This document shows positions 34,569-42,985 of a stretch of 64,000 bases of DNA, one piece after another. The translations under genes and the position numbers were made by a program. The notes below the pieces were generated by a model. The model had not been told where the DNA came from and did no database searches. It saw nothing but the letters and a program-made list of their open reading frames with translations. The stretch lies in the NCBI RefSeq assembly GCF_900100665.1, contig NZ_FNCS01000002.1, positions 248,001 to 312,000 on the forward strand, given 5' to 3'. This DNA comes from Pelagibacterium luteolum. GTDB lineage: Bacteria > Pseudomonadota > Alphaproteobacteria > Rhizobiales > Devosiaceae. The number at the start of each line of letters is the position of its first letter. Position 1 is the stretch's first letter.

Positions 34569-35396
34569 CTATTTTCTAATCGTCGGAATTTCGACCGGCG
34601 CTACGTACGTTTCGTATCGGGAGGGATGGCCGGAGTCCTTGAACACATTGCCGCCGGTGGCTGACAGGCAGAAGTCGCCTGCCTTAGCGCGCAGCACCCA
34701 TGGCTCAAGCATTGCCAGTTGCGCATCGACGGCTCGGGCTTCTTCGTGCGGCGTTTCCACCAATAGTCGGTCGAGCGCCAGGGAATAGGATGTGTAGCGG
34801 TAGTCCAGCGCGCGCGTGAACCAGGCGATCTTTTCCTGATTTTCCCATTTCCGTGCGGCGACCTGTTCACGACCATCGGGGCGTCCTAGTGCCACGTTAC
34901 CCACGGCGATCGCTCTTTGTCGATCGACCTCGATAACCCGGCAAATGGCCGCGAATGTCGTCGGCAGTGTTGCGATGTCGATGACGATGTCATTTTCGAC
35001 CTTGCGATAGCGGACCCGCGACGACTGAAATTGCGTCGACCTGAGCGTAGCGTAGTAACGATCCGCCAGAAATTGCGTATCTACAGTGCCAGCCAGTCGG
35101 GTGCGCTGCCATTCGACAGCCGTATCGTAGAACCAGTCGCGGGTATGAGGGGCAATGAGGAAGCGCCAGACGCGATCGTGCATTTCGCGTTCCTGGTCAG
35201 TGAGATTGAAGTCCGAGACCGGCTCACCATCGGCCGCGGCCCGCGATGCGCCAATCGTGGGCAGAATTTCGTCGTGCAGAACGCTAGGCGCGGCGCGTCC
35301 AAAATCGCCCGTCGGCCGGGCACAACCGACCAGCAGCCCTGCGCACACAACAGCCAGTCCGACGACCAAGCCGCCGCGTGCCCTACTCCAATGCAA
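34569..35396 (-). CDS. Predicted lipoprotein of unknown function
   Basis: The 275-residue protein has a lipoprotein signal with lipobox LLVGC (GLAVVCAGLLVGCARPTG), so the mature form should be membrane-anchored through the cysteine. The rest is soluble and mostly helical, with EREMHDRVWRFLIAPHTRDWF near the middle. I recognise it only as the kind of conserved hypothetical lipoprotein found in Rhizobiales. It ends 10 nt from the convergent DUF1254 gene. Confidence 0.8.
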   Translation of the reverse strand: MHWSRARGGLVVGLAVVCAGLLVGCARPTGDFGRAAPSVLHDEILPTIGASRAAADGEPVSDFNLTDQEREMHDRVWRFLIAPHTRDWFYDTAVEWQRTRLAGTVDTQFLADRYYATLRSTQFQSSRVRYRKVENDIVIDIATLPTTFAAICRVIEVDRQRAIAVGNVALGRPDGREQVAARKWENQEKIAWFTRALDYRYTSYSLALDRLLVETPHEEARAVDAQLAMLEPWVLRAKAGDFCLSATGGNVFKDSGHPSRYETYVAPVEIPTIRK

Positions 35397-35401
35397 TCTC
35401 T

Positions 35402-35572
35402 TCAGCCCTTGCGTCGCTTCTTGATCTTGTGACCCGGCTTGGTAATCACCTCGCTTGCGGCACGCTCATAGCGCACGCCGGTGAAAAGGATGACCTCTGC
35501 CGAGCCGGAACGATTTGGTGATCCGGGAATATATGTCGTCGCCTTGGGGCTGAACTTTAGCAGCATACCCAT
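35402..35572 (-). CDS. Small basic-tailed hypothetical protein
   Basis: The 56-residue protein reads MGMLLKFSPKATTYIPG at the start, contains AEVILFTGVRYER in the middle and ends PGHKIKKRRKG. AAAGAGG lies 6 nt before the ATG at 35572; the frame is open to 35623 but without a good site. I recall similar short proteins with a core like FFTGVRYER in Rhizobiales; the function is unknown. Its stop lies 5 nt from the start region of the lipoprotein gene on the same strand. Confidence 0.6.
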   Translation of the reverse strand: MGMLLKFSPKATTYIPGSPNRSGSAEVILFTGVRYERAASEVITKPGHKIKKRRKG

Positions 35573-35665
35573 TGTTGGCCTCTTTGCTCCGACGGATCCC
35601 ACTTGCCCCCAAGCCGGCACCATGCCGTTCGGATATCCGTCAGCGCCATTAAGAATTCATCAAGG

Positions 35666-35681
35666 TTAATAGTCCGCTAAC
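35666..35681. promoter_or_regulatory. Near-consensus CtrA box upstream of the DUF2336 gene
   Basis: TTAATAGTCCGCTAAC differs at one position from the alphaproteobacterial CtrA consensus TTAA-N7-TTAAC. It lies about 55 bp before the DUF2336 start. Binding is untested. Confidence 0.35.
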
Positions 35682-35734
35682 GAATTGCGGCGAAGATCGG
35701 CTATCGACACCAATAGCAGTGATGAGTCGACCGA

Positions 35735-36883
35735 ATGATCGGCTTCCAGCCATACGAGACGTTCCAATTGCTGATCGAAACCGGGGGGATCGAGCGCGCC
35801 AATACGCTGCTCGTGGCTGCGTGCGACGCCTACGCGCGTCGGTCCAAGCCATCACATACCGAGACCATTCAGTTCGAAGCTCTGGTCAAGCGGTTGTTCC
35901 CAACTGCTGCACCGACTGCCCGCGCCCGGGCAGCGACGATTCTCGCCAGTGCTCCAAGCCTTTCACCCGATCTGGAAACACTCGTTTTCGACAATCTCGG
36001 CAGCGGAATGCTTGCGCATCTGCAAAGTGCCCGAACGGTTTCCGAAGATGTCATGGTCCGCTTGATCGAAAAGGGCGATATCAACATCGTCGCAGCAATT
36101 GCTGCCCGGCCCGACCTCACCAATGGTGTTTTGGCCCGATTGTTTCCGGTTAATAGCCGGAAAGTCTACCGTGCTCTTGCCGCCAACACTGCGATTGCGC
36201 CAAGGGGCGCTTATCTCAGTGCCCTTACGCGTTCTGCCGAAATGGATCACGACGTCGCAACCCTCCTGGCGCGCCGTCCAGACTTCGATGCGGCCCTTCT
36301 GACATCGGTGTTTTTCGATCTGCCTGAAGATGGGCGGGTCAACGTCCTTAAGGCTTTTGCCAAGCGCAATCTGCCGCGCGCACCGATGATGCGGACATTT
36401 GAAGAAATCTCTATCGCCACAAATGAATTTACCGGCGCGCTGATGAAGCTCTATTCAGACAACCGGCGCCCCAAGGTTACGCGACTGATTCATCAGGTCA
36501 CCGGCCTTGACGAAATTCGCTGCGGAGAGATCGCCCACGACACCAGCGGCGCTGCGTTGTTTGTCGTTTTGCGCGCTTTTGGATGCACGGGCTATGATGG
36601 GCTCAAGGTTCTGATCCATGCGACCAGCCATGATGCGGACCGGTCCAAGACACTTGCCAATTTCGCCCGGCTTTTCGAGGACGTCAGTGTTTCGGCAATG
36701 GTGTATGTGATGAGTTGCTGGCGCGGGGACGTGCGGCTATCGGAACTCACCAAGCCCGAATATGCTCCATTTGTGGTGCCCAGTGCGCGCACAGTGGACA
36801 AATCGAGCCAACGCAGCGGCTCGATTGGCGAACAGGCAATCGAAGCGCTGGACAAGCTCAAGTCCATCCGCAAGGCCAGCTGA
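35735..36883 (+). CDS. DUF2336 domain protein
   Basis: The 382-residue helical protein matches DUF2336: ALVKRLFPTAAPTARARAATILA near the N-terminus, repeated segments such as VMVRLIEKGDINIVAAIAAR and RALAANTAIAPRGAYLSAL, and a C-terminal half with IHQVTGLDEIRCGEIAHD. The repeats look HEAT-like. No catalytic motif or membrane segment is visible. Function is unknown. A near-consensus CtrA box lies upstream. Confidence 0.75.
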   Translation: MIGFQPYETFQLLIETGGIERANTLLVAACDAYARRSKPSHTETIQFEALVKRLFPTAAPTARARAATILASAPSLSPDLETLVFDNLGSGMLAHLQSARTVSEDVMVRLIEKGDINIVAAIAARPDLTNGVLARLFPVNSRKVYRALAANTAIAPRGAYLSALTRSAEMDHDVATLLARRPDFDAALLTSVFFDLPEDGRVNVLKAFAKRNLPRAPMMRTFEEISIATNEFTGALMKLYSDNRRPKVTRLIHQVTGLDEIRCGEIAHDTSGAALFVVLRAFGCTGYDGLKVLIHATSHDADRSKTLANFARLFEDVSVSAMVYVMSCWRGDVRLSELTKPEYAPFVVPSARTVDKSSQRSGSIGEQAIEALDKLKSIRKAS

Positions 36884-36893
36884 ACTCAACGCC

Positions 36894-37229
36894 TTAGACT
36901 ACATCCACGCCAACGTCTGAGCCGCGAGAGTCGATCGAGATGATCCAGATGTCAGGATCGAATTCGACCTCCCGAGCGATCCGCTCGCGGATGTCGGCTG
37001 GATCGGCTCGATCGAAGCGTCGCTGGAAGAGGCGATCGCCGGTGGGCTCGTCCTGTGCCGCAGTCGATATCGGCGTTAAAAGTGTGGCGGTGCCATCCAG
37101 ATGATCGATTTCGATCCATATCTGGCCGGCAATAGCGTCGCCGCGGCGCGCGATGACGCAGAGTTTGCCAAGATCATTGTGTCGCCGCACAAACGCGGCG
37201 CACCAGATATCGGAGCGCAATAGTTGCAT
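36894..37229 (-). CDS. DUF1491 family protein
   Basis: The 111-residue protein shows the DUF1491 pattern: LRSDIWCAAFVRRHND, a central AIAGQIWIEIDHLDGTATLLTP, and a C-terminal REVEFDPDIWIISIDSRG. Members are small soluble alphaproteobacterial proteins of unknown function. It follows the peptidoglycan-binding protein gene by 12 nt on the same strand, so it may be the third gene of an operon starting with the histidine kinase. Confidence 0.85.
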   Translation of the reverse strand: MQLLRSDIWCAAFVRRHNDLGKLCVIARRGDAIAGQIWIEIDHLDGTATLLTPISTAAQDEPTGDRLFQRRFDRADPADIRERIAREVEFDPDIWIISIDSRGSDVGVDVV

Positions 37230-37241
37230 CGCACCGATCCG

Positions 37242-38258
37242 CTAAAGGTAGGCACCGGCAGAGACCAGCATCTGCCGAAGGCTCTGGCTCACCTCGCCTG
37301 TGGGCGAGAAATTGTTAAATATCTGGAACTTGCGGATCGCGCGCGCAGTCGACTCGTCGGCAACCCCATTTACCGGCCCTTGCAGGAACCCCAGGCGTGA
37401 AAGGCCGCGTTGAATTTCGCTGACCAGGTCGCGATCAAGGGCGGCCGGTACCGAAGCGTCGGTCGAAGTGGGCATGACGTTGACGACCGGGTCCGGCGCG
37501 ATATCGGCAACAAGACTGGTCTCTTGGGCCACGGGCTGTGCATCCTGCTGCATTTGCGCGAGGAGCGGCGCAACATCATTGGTATCTGGTGCCGCTGCAA
37601 CCGGGGTGGGCGCAGGCGATACCGACGGGACCTGAGGCGCCGCAGCGGAGGTGGACAGTGGGGCATCGCGAACGGCCTGCAGAAGCTGCGGTGTTGCAGC
37701 ACCAGTGCGCGGCAGATTAAAGCGCGCCTCGAATGCCCTGATGGCATCAGCCGTCTTGGGGCCGTAATACCCGTCGACCGTACCATCGAAGAAGCCCATG
37801 GCCTGGAGCTTCTCCTGCATGTCCGCGATATCCTGATTGCCGATCGAGGGCGCAGTCGGACCGTCTTGCTGGGTTGGCGCTGCGTCCGGCATTGGCTCAA
37901 AGCTCGCCGTCGGCATTGGCGCGGTTTCAGGGCGCGAGGGCACGGTCGTCGGCTCCACGACGACAGGAGCGATCGGTGCGGGCAAAGACGACGCCGCTGG
38001 AGCGCGATCGCTCACGATCCCAAACATCGGCGCGGGATGCCGTGTCTCCTGCAGATACAACGCGTTGGTCCCCGCCATGATCACAAGACCAGCCGTCAGG
38101 ATGAGCCCCGTTGATGCGATGGGAGAGCGTAGAAAGTTCTCCGCGCTCCAATCCCACGAGCGACCGAGCAGACCGAGGGTTCCACTTCCGATTGCCATCG
38201 TTGCGCCAGCGATCGAATTGGTCATGACATTGCGCTTCTTTTTTCGTCGTTTTGCCAT
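37242..38258 (-). CDS. Membrane protein with two peptidoglycan-binding domains
   Basis: The 338-residue protein has a basic N-terminus (MAKRRKKKRN), one membrane helix (about residues 50-70, TGLILTAGLVIMAGTNALYL), a Pro/Ala-rich stretch, a PG_binding_1 domain (about 145-195; DMQEKLQAMGFFDGTVDGYYGPKT), a second Pro/Ala linker and a second such domain at the C-terminus (IQRGLSRLGFLQGPVNGVADEST). It probably tethers the membrane to peptidoglycan. Its ATG lies 37 nt inside the end of the histidine kinase gene; an alternative ATG at 38225 overlaps the kinase stop as ATGA. Either way the two are coupled. Confidence 0.88.
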   Translation of the reverse strand: MAKRRKKKRNVMTNSIAGATMAIGSGTLGLLGRSWDWSAENFLRSPIASTGLILTAGLVIMAGTNALYLQETRHPAPMFGIVSDRAPAASSLPAPIAPVVVEPTTVPSRPETAPMPTASFEPMPDAAPTQQDGPTAPSIGNQDIADMQEKLQAMGFFDGTVDGYYGPKTADAIRAFEARFNLPRTGAATPQLLQAVRDAPLSTSAAAPQVPSVSPAPTPVAAAPDTNDVAPLLAQMQQDAQPVAQETSLVADIAPDPVVNVMPTSTDASVPAALDRDLVSEIQRGLSRLGFLQGPVNGVADESTARAIRKFQIFNNFSPTGEVSQSLRQMLVSAGAYL

Positions 38259-39979
38259 TTGTCTTCGTCCGTATCACGTCTGTCGCTGTCGAGGTGTTCG
38301 ATCGTTGTCATTGCTCGGGAGGGGCTGGGGCCGTCGATAGGCAGCAGGACGGTCACCCGCGTTCCGACTCCCGGCTCTGATGCCACGTTCATTCTGCCAT
38401 TGTGAAGGCTTACAAGTCCCTTGACGATCGATAGACCAAGACCCGTGCCTTCGTAGCGTCGCGCCAAACCATTCTGAGCCTGCAGGAAGGGCTCACCGAT
38501 CCGTCGGATAGTCTCGGCTGGCATGCCGATGCCGTTGTCGCTAACGGAGATCGACAGCATCTTGCCATGGCGTTTCATGGCCAGCACCACCTCTCCATCG
38601 TCGTGACTGAACTTTATCGCGTTCGAGAGGAGGTTGATCATGATCTGTCGGCACGCCCGTTCGTCGCCCATAATGTGGGGGAGTTGTTCGGGAATACGTC
38701 CTACGACCGTGACATTGCGCTCGCGTGCCAAATTTTCGACCATCTGCAGGCAGGGGTCCACGAGACCCTGTGGCGCGAATGGCTCCGCCTGCAACTCGAA
38801 TTTTCCCGCGTCGATCTTTGACATATCGAGCAACATATTCACCACCTCGAGCAGGTGGTGCCCGCTTTGGCGGATATGGCCAGCATAGTCCTGATGAGTG
38901 GGCGACAGCGCCCCGCCGATACCTTCGGCCATCATGTCGGAAAAGCCGACAATCGCATTGAGCGGTGTCCGCAGTTCGTGCCCAATCGTTGCGAGAAAGC
39001 GCGTTTTGGCATCGGACGCCTCTTCAGCCTCGGCGCGGGCGTTTCTAAGGTCGTTTTCCACCGCCTTTTGCGCGCTGATGTCGCGGAAGATACCGATGGC
39101 GGCGTCGCTTCCGTCGAGCCCCTCCGTTGTCGCAATCGACAGTTCCACCCATTTGTAGGCCGCGGTGTTGCCCCCGGCGCGGACACGGAGTTCGAGTCCC
39201 GTCCTGCCGCCCTTGCTCAACAGATCCGAGATCGCCTTGGCGTAATGTGGCCGGTCCTGAACGTGTATCTTTTCAAGAAGTCCGGAGCCGGTAAGCTCAT
39301 ATGCCTGCACGTTAAACAAGCCCGCAGCGGCACCCGAAATGTGGAGCGGTTTTCCGGAATGGTCATAGCGAACAATTGCGCCGACGAGGGACTCTAGCGC
39401 CAGTATCATCCTGTCGTCTGGCTTCCTGCGCTCTGTGCCATGGACCAACGCCATCGCCACGCAAGCAAGCAAGGAAGCACAAGCGCCGATCAGGGCGTAG
39501 CCGGTCGTCCAGGCGCTAGGTCCTGGCTGCCACGACAACGCAATCGCGAGGATCGCCGCAAGTATCGGCCATGACAGCAATACCCTTTTGCTGCGCTCGC
39601 CCTGCAGCACACCATAAAGTGCTGCGGCAGTGGCTATCGAGACCCCGGCCAATGCACCATCGCTCGTACCGACTGCGACGGAGAGCGCTCCAAGCACCAA
39701 ACCTGTCTGGAGGGAAAGGATGGATGCGAAGACCTGACCGGCTTGGCGAATGAGGACCGAGGATCCGGCCACGCCCGCTATCGTCGCAACAATCGCAAAT
39801 GCCGCTGGCTGTCCCAGCACAAGATCGCGCAAGGCGAGCGGTCCTGCACAAAGCAGGGCCATGACCGTCGCGGTTATCATCAGGGACTGACCCAGTTCCT
39901 GACCCGATTGCAGGCTCCGCCCACCCAAAAGGGCAGCAAATCGACCCGACAGGTCAAGAACGCTAAAACGGTTACGCAT
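38222..39979 (-). CDS. PAS-domain sensor histidine kinase (PleC/DivJ-like)
   Basis: The protein of about 585 residues has up to six N-terminal helices (about residues 30-180), a PAS domain (about 190-305, ending AIGIFRDISAQK), a HisKA domain with His334 in IGHELRTPLNAIVGFSDMM, and an HATPase domain with NLLSNAIKFS, DNGIGMP and GTGLGLSIVKGLV. The H-box and layout resemble the alphaproteobacterial PleC/DivJ family that controls the cell cycle through DivK; that assignment is inference. The ATG at 39979 is chosen over a GTG at 40045, whose AAAGGG is too close. It overlaps the peptidoglycan-binding gene. Confidence 0.88.
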   Translation of the reverse strand: MRNRFSVLDLSGRFAALLGGRSLQSGQELGQSLMITATVMALLCAGPLALRDLVLGQPAAFAIVATIAGVAGSSVLIRQAGQVFASILSLQTGLVLGALSVAVGTSDGALAGVSIATAAALYGVLQGERSKRVLLSWPILAAILAIALSWQPGPSAWTTGYALIGACASLLACVAMALVHGTERRKPDDRMILALESLVGAIVRYDHSGKPLHISGAAAGLFNVQAYELTGSGLLEKIHVQDRPHYAKAISDLLSKGGRTGLELRVRAGGNTAAYKWVELSIATTEGLDGSDAAIGIFRDISAQKAVENDLRNARAEAEEASDAKTRFLATIGHELRTPLNAIVGFSDMMAEGIGGALSPTHQDYAGHIRQSGHHLLEVVNMLLDMSKIDAGKFELQAEPFAPQGLVDPCLQMVENLARERNVTVVGRIPEQLPHIMGDERACRQIMINLLSNAIKFSHDDGEVVLAMKRHGKMLSISVSDNGIGMPAETIRRIGEPFLQAQNGLARRYEGTGLGLSIVKGLVSLHNGRMNVASEPGVGTRVTVLLPIDGPSPSRAMTTIEHLDSDRRDTDEDKWQNDEKRSAMS

Positions 39980-40279
39980 ATACTGCTCAAAATTTCGACC
40001 GCGAAACGCAGCGGCCTTGGGTGGGGGCTTCCCGACGCTTGCCACACCCTTTCATTCAAGACCTAAGACACCCTTAAGTCACTGAGCGGTACCTGCGATT
40101 AGGACGGGGACGAGCGTTTGGAAGCGTCGGTTTCTGCAGGTAGCGTAAACAGAGTCTTGCCTAACGGGCGCATTCGCCGCGACAGCAAAATTGAATAAAA
40201 TTTTCTGCAAATCCCCCACAGTTGCTTTAAGCGCGTCGGTTAGGTTGGACGTGTCGAAACCACTGCACAAGCGCCTGCC
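39980..40279. other. Divergent intergenic region
   Basis: This roughly 300-bp gap lies between the histidine kinase and the DUF5330-like gene. It contains an AT-rich inverted repeat (AAAATT-GAATAA-AATTTT, near 40184-40201). No paired CtrA box or clear promoter was found, and the kinase could start at 40045 within it. Confidence 0.4.
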
Positions 40280-40594
40280 ATGTTTATCGCACGCTCTGCC
40301 TTCTGGCTCACCGCCGCCTTTATCGTGATGGCTCCTTCCGCCGGCATGGACCTCGGGTCGTCTGCCCGGTCTACTGGCGAACAATTGGTGTCTCAGGGTT
40401 CGCAGGCAGCAGTCTCTCAACTCAATGCAGCTGAGTGCGCGACTTTTGAATGCTCCGTGGGTCGCAGTGTTCTGGTGGGTGCTCTAGGGCAGGTTTCTTC
40501 GGTAGAACCCACGGAAGCCAGCACTATTGCCGTCTCTACACGCGATGATGCTGGAGCACCTGTGCCACCGCGGCGACCAGATTGGGCATATTGA
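40280..40594 (+). CDS. DUF5330-like small exported or membrane protein
   Basis: The 104-residue protein begins with a hydrophobic segment (RSAFWLTAAFIVMAPSAG) as in DUF5330 proteins, followed by a small domain with two cysteines (AAECATFECSVGR) and a Pro-rich tail. DUF5330 genes are often beside sufE in Rhizobiales, as here. No Shine-Dalgarno is visible. Function is unknown. Confidence 0.6.
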   Translation: MFIARSAFWLTAAFIVMAPSAGMDLGSSARSTGEQLVSQGSQAAVSQLNAAECATFECSVGRSVLVGALGQVSSVEPTEASTIAVSTRDDAGAPVPPRRPDWAY

Positions 40595-40639
40595 GCGGCA
40601 CGGCTTTCCTTCCGGCGATGAACACCCTAAATAGTCGCC

Positions 40640-41071
40640 ATGAGCACGACACCCGCCTTTGACGATATTGCTGAAAACCTTGCTTTCCTCGATGATTGGG
40701 AAGACCGATACCGCTACATAATCGAGCTTGGCCAGCAACTTGAGCCCATCGCCGAGCATGAGCGCACCGCTGAAAACAAGGTCCATGGTTGCGCCTCCCA
40801 AGTCTGGCTCGTCACCGATCACTCACACGGCGACGACGATACAGTTCTGCGTTTTCGCGGCGATTCGGATGCAATGATCGTCAAAGGGCTGGTTGCGATC
40901 GTCCTGGCCCTTTATTCGGGCCGCTCTGCAAAAGACATTGCCGCAACGGACGCACTTCCGATCCTAGACAGCGTGGGCCTGCGTGAACACCTTTCCACAC
41001 AGCGGTCGAACGGGCTTGCGGCGATGGTCCAACGGGTCCGCGACGGCGCCCGAGCGGCGGCCAATCTCTAG
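40640..41071 (+). CDS. sufE: SufE family sulfur acceptor protein
   Basis: The 143-residue protein has the SufE fold signature VHGCASQVWLVTD, with the sulfur-accepting cysteine at position 51, the same number as in E. coli SufE. SufE takes persulfide from the SufS desulfurase and passes it to the SufBCD scaffold for iron-sulfur cluster assembly. No other suf genes are nearby. It ends on a CTAG tetranucleotide shared with the stop of the convergent DUF6456 gene. Confidence 0.95.
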   Translation: MSTTPAFDDIAENLAFLDDWEDRYRYIIELGQQLEPIAEHERTAENKVHGCASQVWLVTDHSHGDDDTVLRFRGDSDAMIVKGLVAIVLALYSGRSAKDIAATDALPILDSVGLREHLSTQRSNGLAAMVQRVRDGARAAANL

Positions 41072-41544
41072 CCGGCGTCGACCGGACGGGCTCCGGGTTG
41101 CATCCATGCGGCCATAGCTGCGCCCTCCGGTCCCTCAGTCTGGCTGGAAAACCCGAATGCCCTGGCACTTTCCTCGAGGCCAATGCGCAACACCAGTTTC
41201 GCACTTCGCCTCGGCCAGCTTCTCTCCTCTTCGATGTCCTGCAGACCCTTGTCGAAACAGCACGCGTCCAGAATGACCCCGCGACATTCATGAGGCATGG
41301 CGCAAAGAATTAACTCCAGCCGCTTTCTGGCATCGGCCGCAAAATCCGAAATGTCTGCGGTCGTTCCCCTCCCACCAATCCTTGGGCCATAGTGCATAGT
41401 GACCCGCGGCTGCAGCCGGCTGCGATCGAAAAGACTACGGATGCGCGCTGCCGACTCGACATGATGGGGCTGGAGATAGGATGCACCGTCGCGGGCCTGT
41501 CGCGCGAGTGCGGCGATGGTTGGGATATCGCAATCAATAACCAT
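41068..41544 (-). CDS. DUF6456 domain protein
   Basis: The 158-residue protein matches DUF6456: PHHVESAARIRSLFDRSRLQPRVT, a central DISDFAADARKRLELIL and the C-terminal LDACCFDKGLQDIEEERSWP followed by SAKLVLRIGLEESARAFG. The domain is found in alphaproteobacterial putative DNA-binding proteins, often with a helix-turn-helix. Here the partner seems to be the neighbouring DnaA-like gene, which overlaps it by 11 nt. Function is unknown. Confidence 0.75.
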   Translation of the reverse strand: MVIDCDIPTIAALARQARDGASYLQPHHVESAARIRSLFDRSRLQPRVTMHYGPRIGGRGTTADISDFAADARKRLELILCAMPHECRGVILDACCFDKGLQDIEEERSWPRRSAKLVLRIGLEESARAFGFSSQTEGPEGAAMAAWMQPGARPVDAG

Positions 41545-41932
41545 GACTTATCCCCCCGGCGACCGTATGTGCGCGGGCGCGGCTGGCGTGTCTGTTGTTT
41601 GCCACGCTGTCTTCCAAAGCCTGGATACGGCTATCAATCATGCGATCGTCACGGGAGTCCTCGATAAGCGCGCACGCGTGCGCGACGGTTGTTCTGTCGC
41701 GCCGGAAAAACTGGCCCACCTGCGTCATGGTCAGCCCTGAGAGGACATGACAGAGATACATCGCAAGCTGGCGTGCCTGGGCGGTCTTCACCCCGCACCG
41801 CGACGCGGCAAAGAACGCGTCCGGATCAATGCCGGTATCGTGAGCAACTATCGCTACGATCCTCCGGCACCGTGCAGATTGTTCTATTGTCAGGCCCGGC
41901 TTACGACCGGATTTGGAAAGTTTCGACGCCAT
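41534..41932 (-). CDS. DnaA domain IV-like helix-turn-helix protein
   Basis: The 132-residue protein is basic at the N-terminus (MASKLSKSGRKPG) and has a helix-turn-helix similar to DnaA domain IV: ARQLAMYLCHVLSGLTMTQVGQFFRRDRTTVAHACALIED. In DnaA the matching segment binds DnaA boxes. It lacks the DnaA ATPase domain, so it may regulate transcription or compete for DnaA-type sites (inference). The start is the ATG at 41932; the longer frame to 42022 overlaps a dyad in the presumed promoter. Confidence 0.8.
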   Translation of the reverse strand: MASKLSKSGRKPGLTIEQSARCRRIVAIVAHDTGIDPDAFFAASRCGVKTAQARQLAMYLCHVLSGLTMTQVGQFFRRDRTTVAHACALIEDSRDDRMIDSRIQALEDSVANNRHASRARAHTVAGGISHGY

Positions 41933-41949
41933 AGGACCACCATCGCATA

Positions 41950-41969
41950 TATAGGATATAATTCCTATA
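41950..41969. promoter_or_regulatory. Perfect dyad TATAGGA-N6-TCCTATA, probable operator
   Basis: Two perfect 7-bp arms (41950-41956 and 41963-41969) flank TATAAT. It lies 18 bp upstream of the DnaA-like start, where the -10 region should be. A dimeric repressor, possibly the gene product itself or MucR, could bind here. Confidence 0.55.
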
Positions 41970-42018
41970 ATGCTGTTAGGGTGGTGCGGGGATAAGTTAC
42001 GCCGCGACGATCGCAGAA

Positions 42019-42048
42019 ACAAAAAGGGCCGCTCAAAGCGACCCTTTC
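42019..42048 (-). terminator. Rho-independent terminator of the mucR gene
   Basis: On the minus strand a stem GGGTCGCT / AGCGGCCC (one mismatch) with a 3-nt loop is followed by TTTTTGTTT. It lies 30 bp beyond the mucR stop. Confidence 0.8.
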
Positions 42049-42077
42049 TAAAACCTTAAATGGACGAGCTTACCAAG

Positions 42078-42497
42078 CTACGCCTTGCGACCGAGACCGT
42101 TGTCCTTGGCCAGCTTCGAACGGGTCGCCGAGTAAGACGGAGCAACCATCGGATAGTCAGCGGGCAATCCCCACTTTTCACGATATTCTTCTGGCGACAG
42201 ATTGTAATGTGTCCGGAGATGGCGCTTCAGCGACTTGAACTTCTTTCCGTCCTCAAGACAGACGATGTAGTCCGAGGTCACAGACTTCCGGACAGGAACG
42301 GCAGGCTTTTTCTCTTCGATAGTCGCTGCGACCTCTTCCACGTCCAACCCTTTAAGGGCGGCATGAACGTCCGCGATCAGTTTAGGCAAATCGGTGGGAC
42401 TAATCGCATTATGGCTGACGTAAGCCGCAACGATGTCAGTGCTGAATTCGATCAGGTCGTGAGGGACCTTGTTCTCCGTAGTGACCGGAGCGCTCAT
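42078..42497 (-). CDS. mucR: MucR/Ros family zinc-finger transcriptional regulator
   Basis: The 139-residue protein has the ROS/MUCR layout: an N-terminal helical oligomerisation part and a C2H2-type zinc finger around [22 protein letters not shown], followed by [18 protein letters not shown], a family hallmark. MucR proteins are H-NS-like regulators that bind AT-rich DNA and control exopolysaccharide, motility and virulence genes. AAGGGATGCGC precedes the ATG at 42497; the frame extends 18 codons upstream. The zinc finger has a single visible cysteine before the His pair. Confidence 0.95.
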   Translation of the reverse strand: MSAPVTTENKVPHDLIEFSTDIVAAYVSHNAISPTDLPKLIADVHAALKGLDVEEVAATIEEKKPAVPVRKSVTSDYIVCLEDGKKFKSLKRHLRTHYNLSPEEYREKWGLPADYPMVAPSYSATRSKLAKDNGLGRKA

Positions 42498-42637
42498 AGC
42501 GCATCCCTTCTCATATTTGAAAGCTAAAATTCGTATTACCGAGCTCGGCAAAAGTTCACTATCGGTGAAATACTGTTAATTCGCCGATTTGGCAACAGTC
42601 GGCGTACAACTTGTCAAAATTTGGAACGCCTCAAACT

Positions 42638-42985
42638 TTACTTAAGCTTCTTGTCGTTTTGCTCAATATCATCGATCCCAAAGCCTGCTTTCGGCCTGTA
42701 GCCCGCGATATATGAGGCACGTGCCAAGAGATGCGCTGAAATTGGCGCCGTAAGCATAAAAAACACGATGCCCAACAGCGCGCGTAGTATCACTGCCCCG
42801 TCGAAGCTCACAAGTGCAATTGCCAGAAGAGGTAGCCCCGATCCGACCGTACCAGCCTTAGATGCTGAATGCATCCGCGTGTAGAGATCAGGTAACCGCA
42901 CGATGCCGAAGGCCGCAACGAGGCTAAATACCGCACCCACCACCAGCATAATAGCAGCAAGATAGTACATAAGATCTATGATCAT
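42638..42985 (-). CDS. mrpG: Na+/H+ antiporter subunit G (MrpG), operon 1
   Basis: The 115-residue protein has three helices and the MrpG pattern: [32 protein letters not shown] and a late [18 protein letters not shown]. It is the last gene of mrp operon 1 and overlaps mrpF by 4 nt. MrpG is a small subunit needed for assembly of the multi-subunit cation/proton antiporter. Confidence 0.95.
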   Translation of the reverse strand: MIIDLMYYLAAIMLVVGAVFSLVAAFGIVRLPDLYTRMHSASKAGTVGSGLPLLAIALVSFDGAVILRALLGIVFFMLTAPISAHLLARASYIAGYRPKAGFGIDDIEQNDKKLK

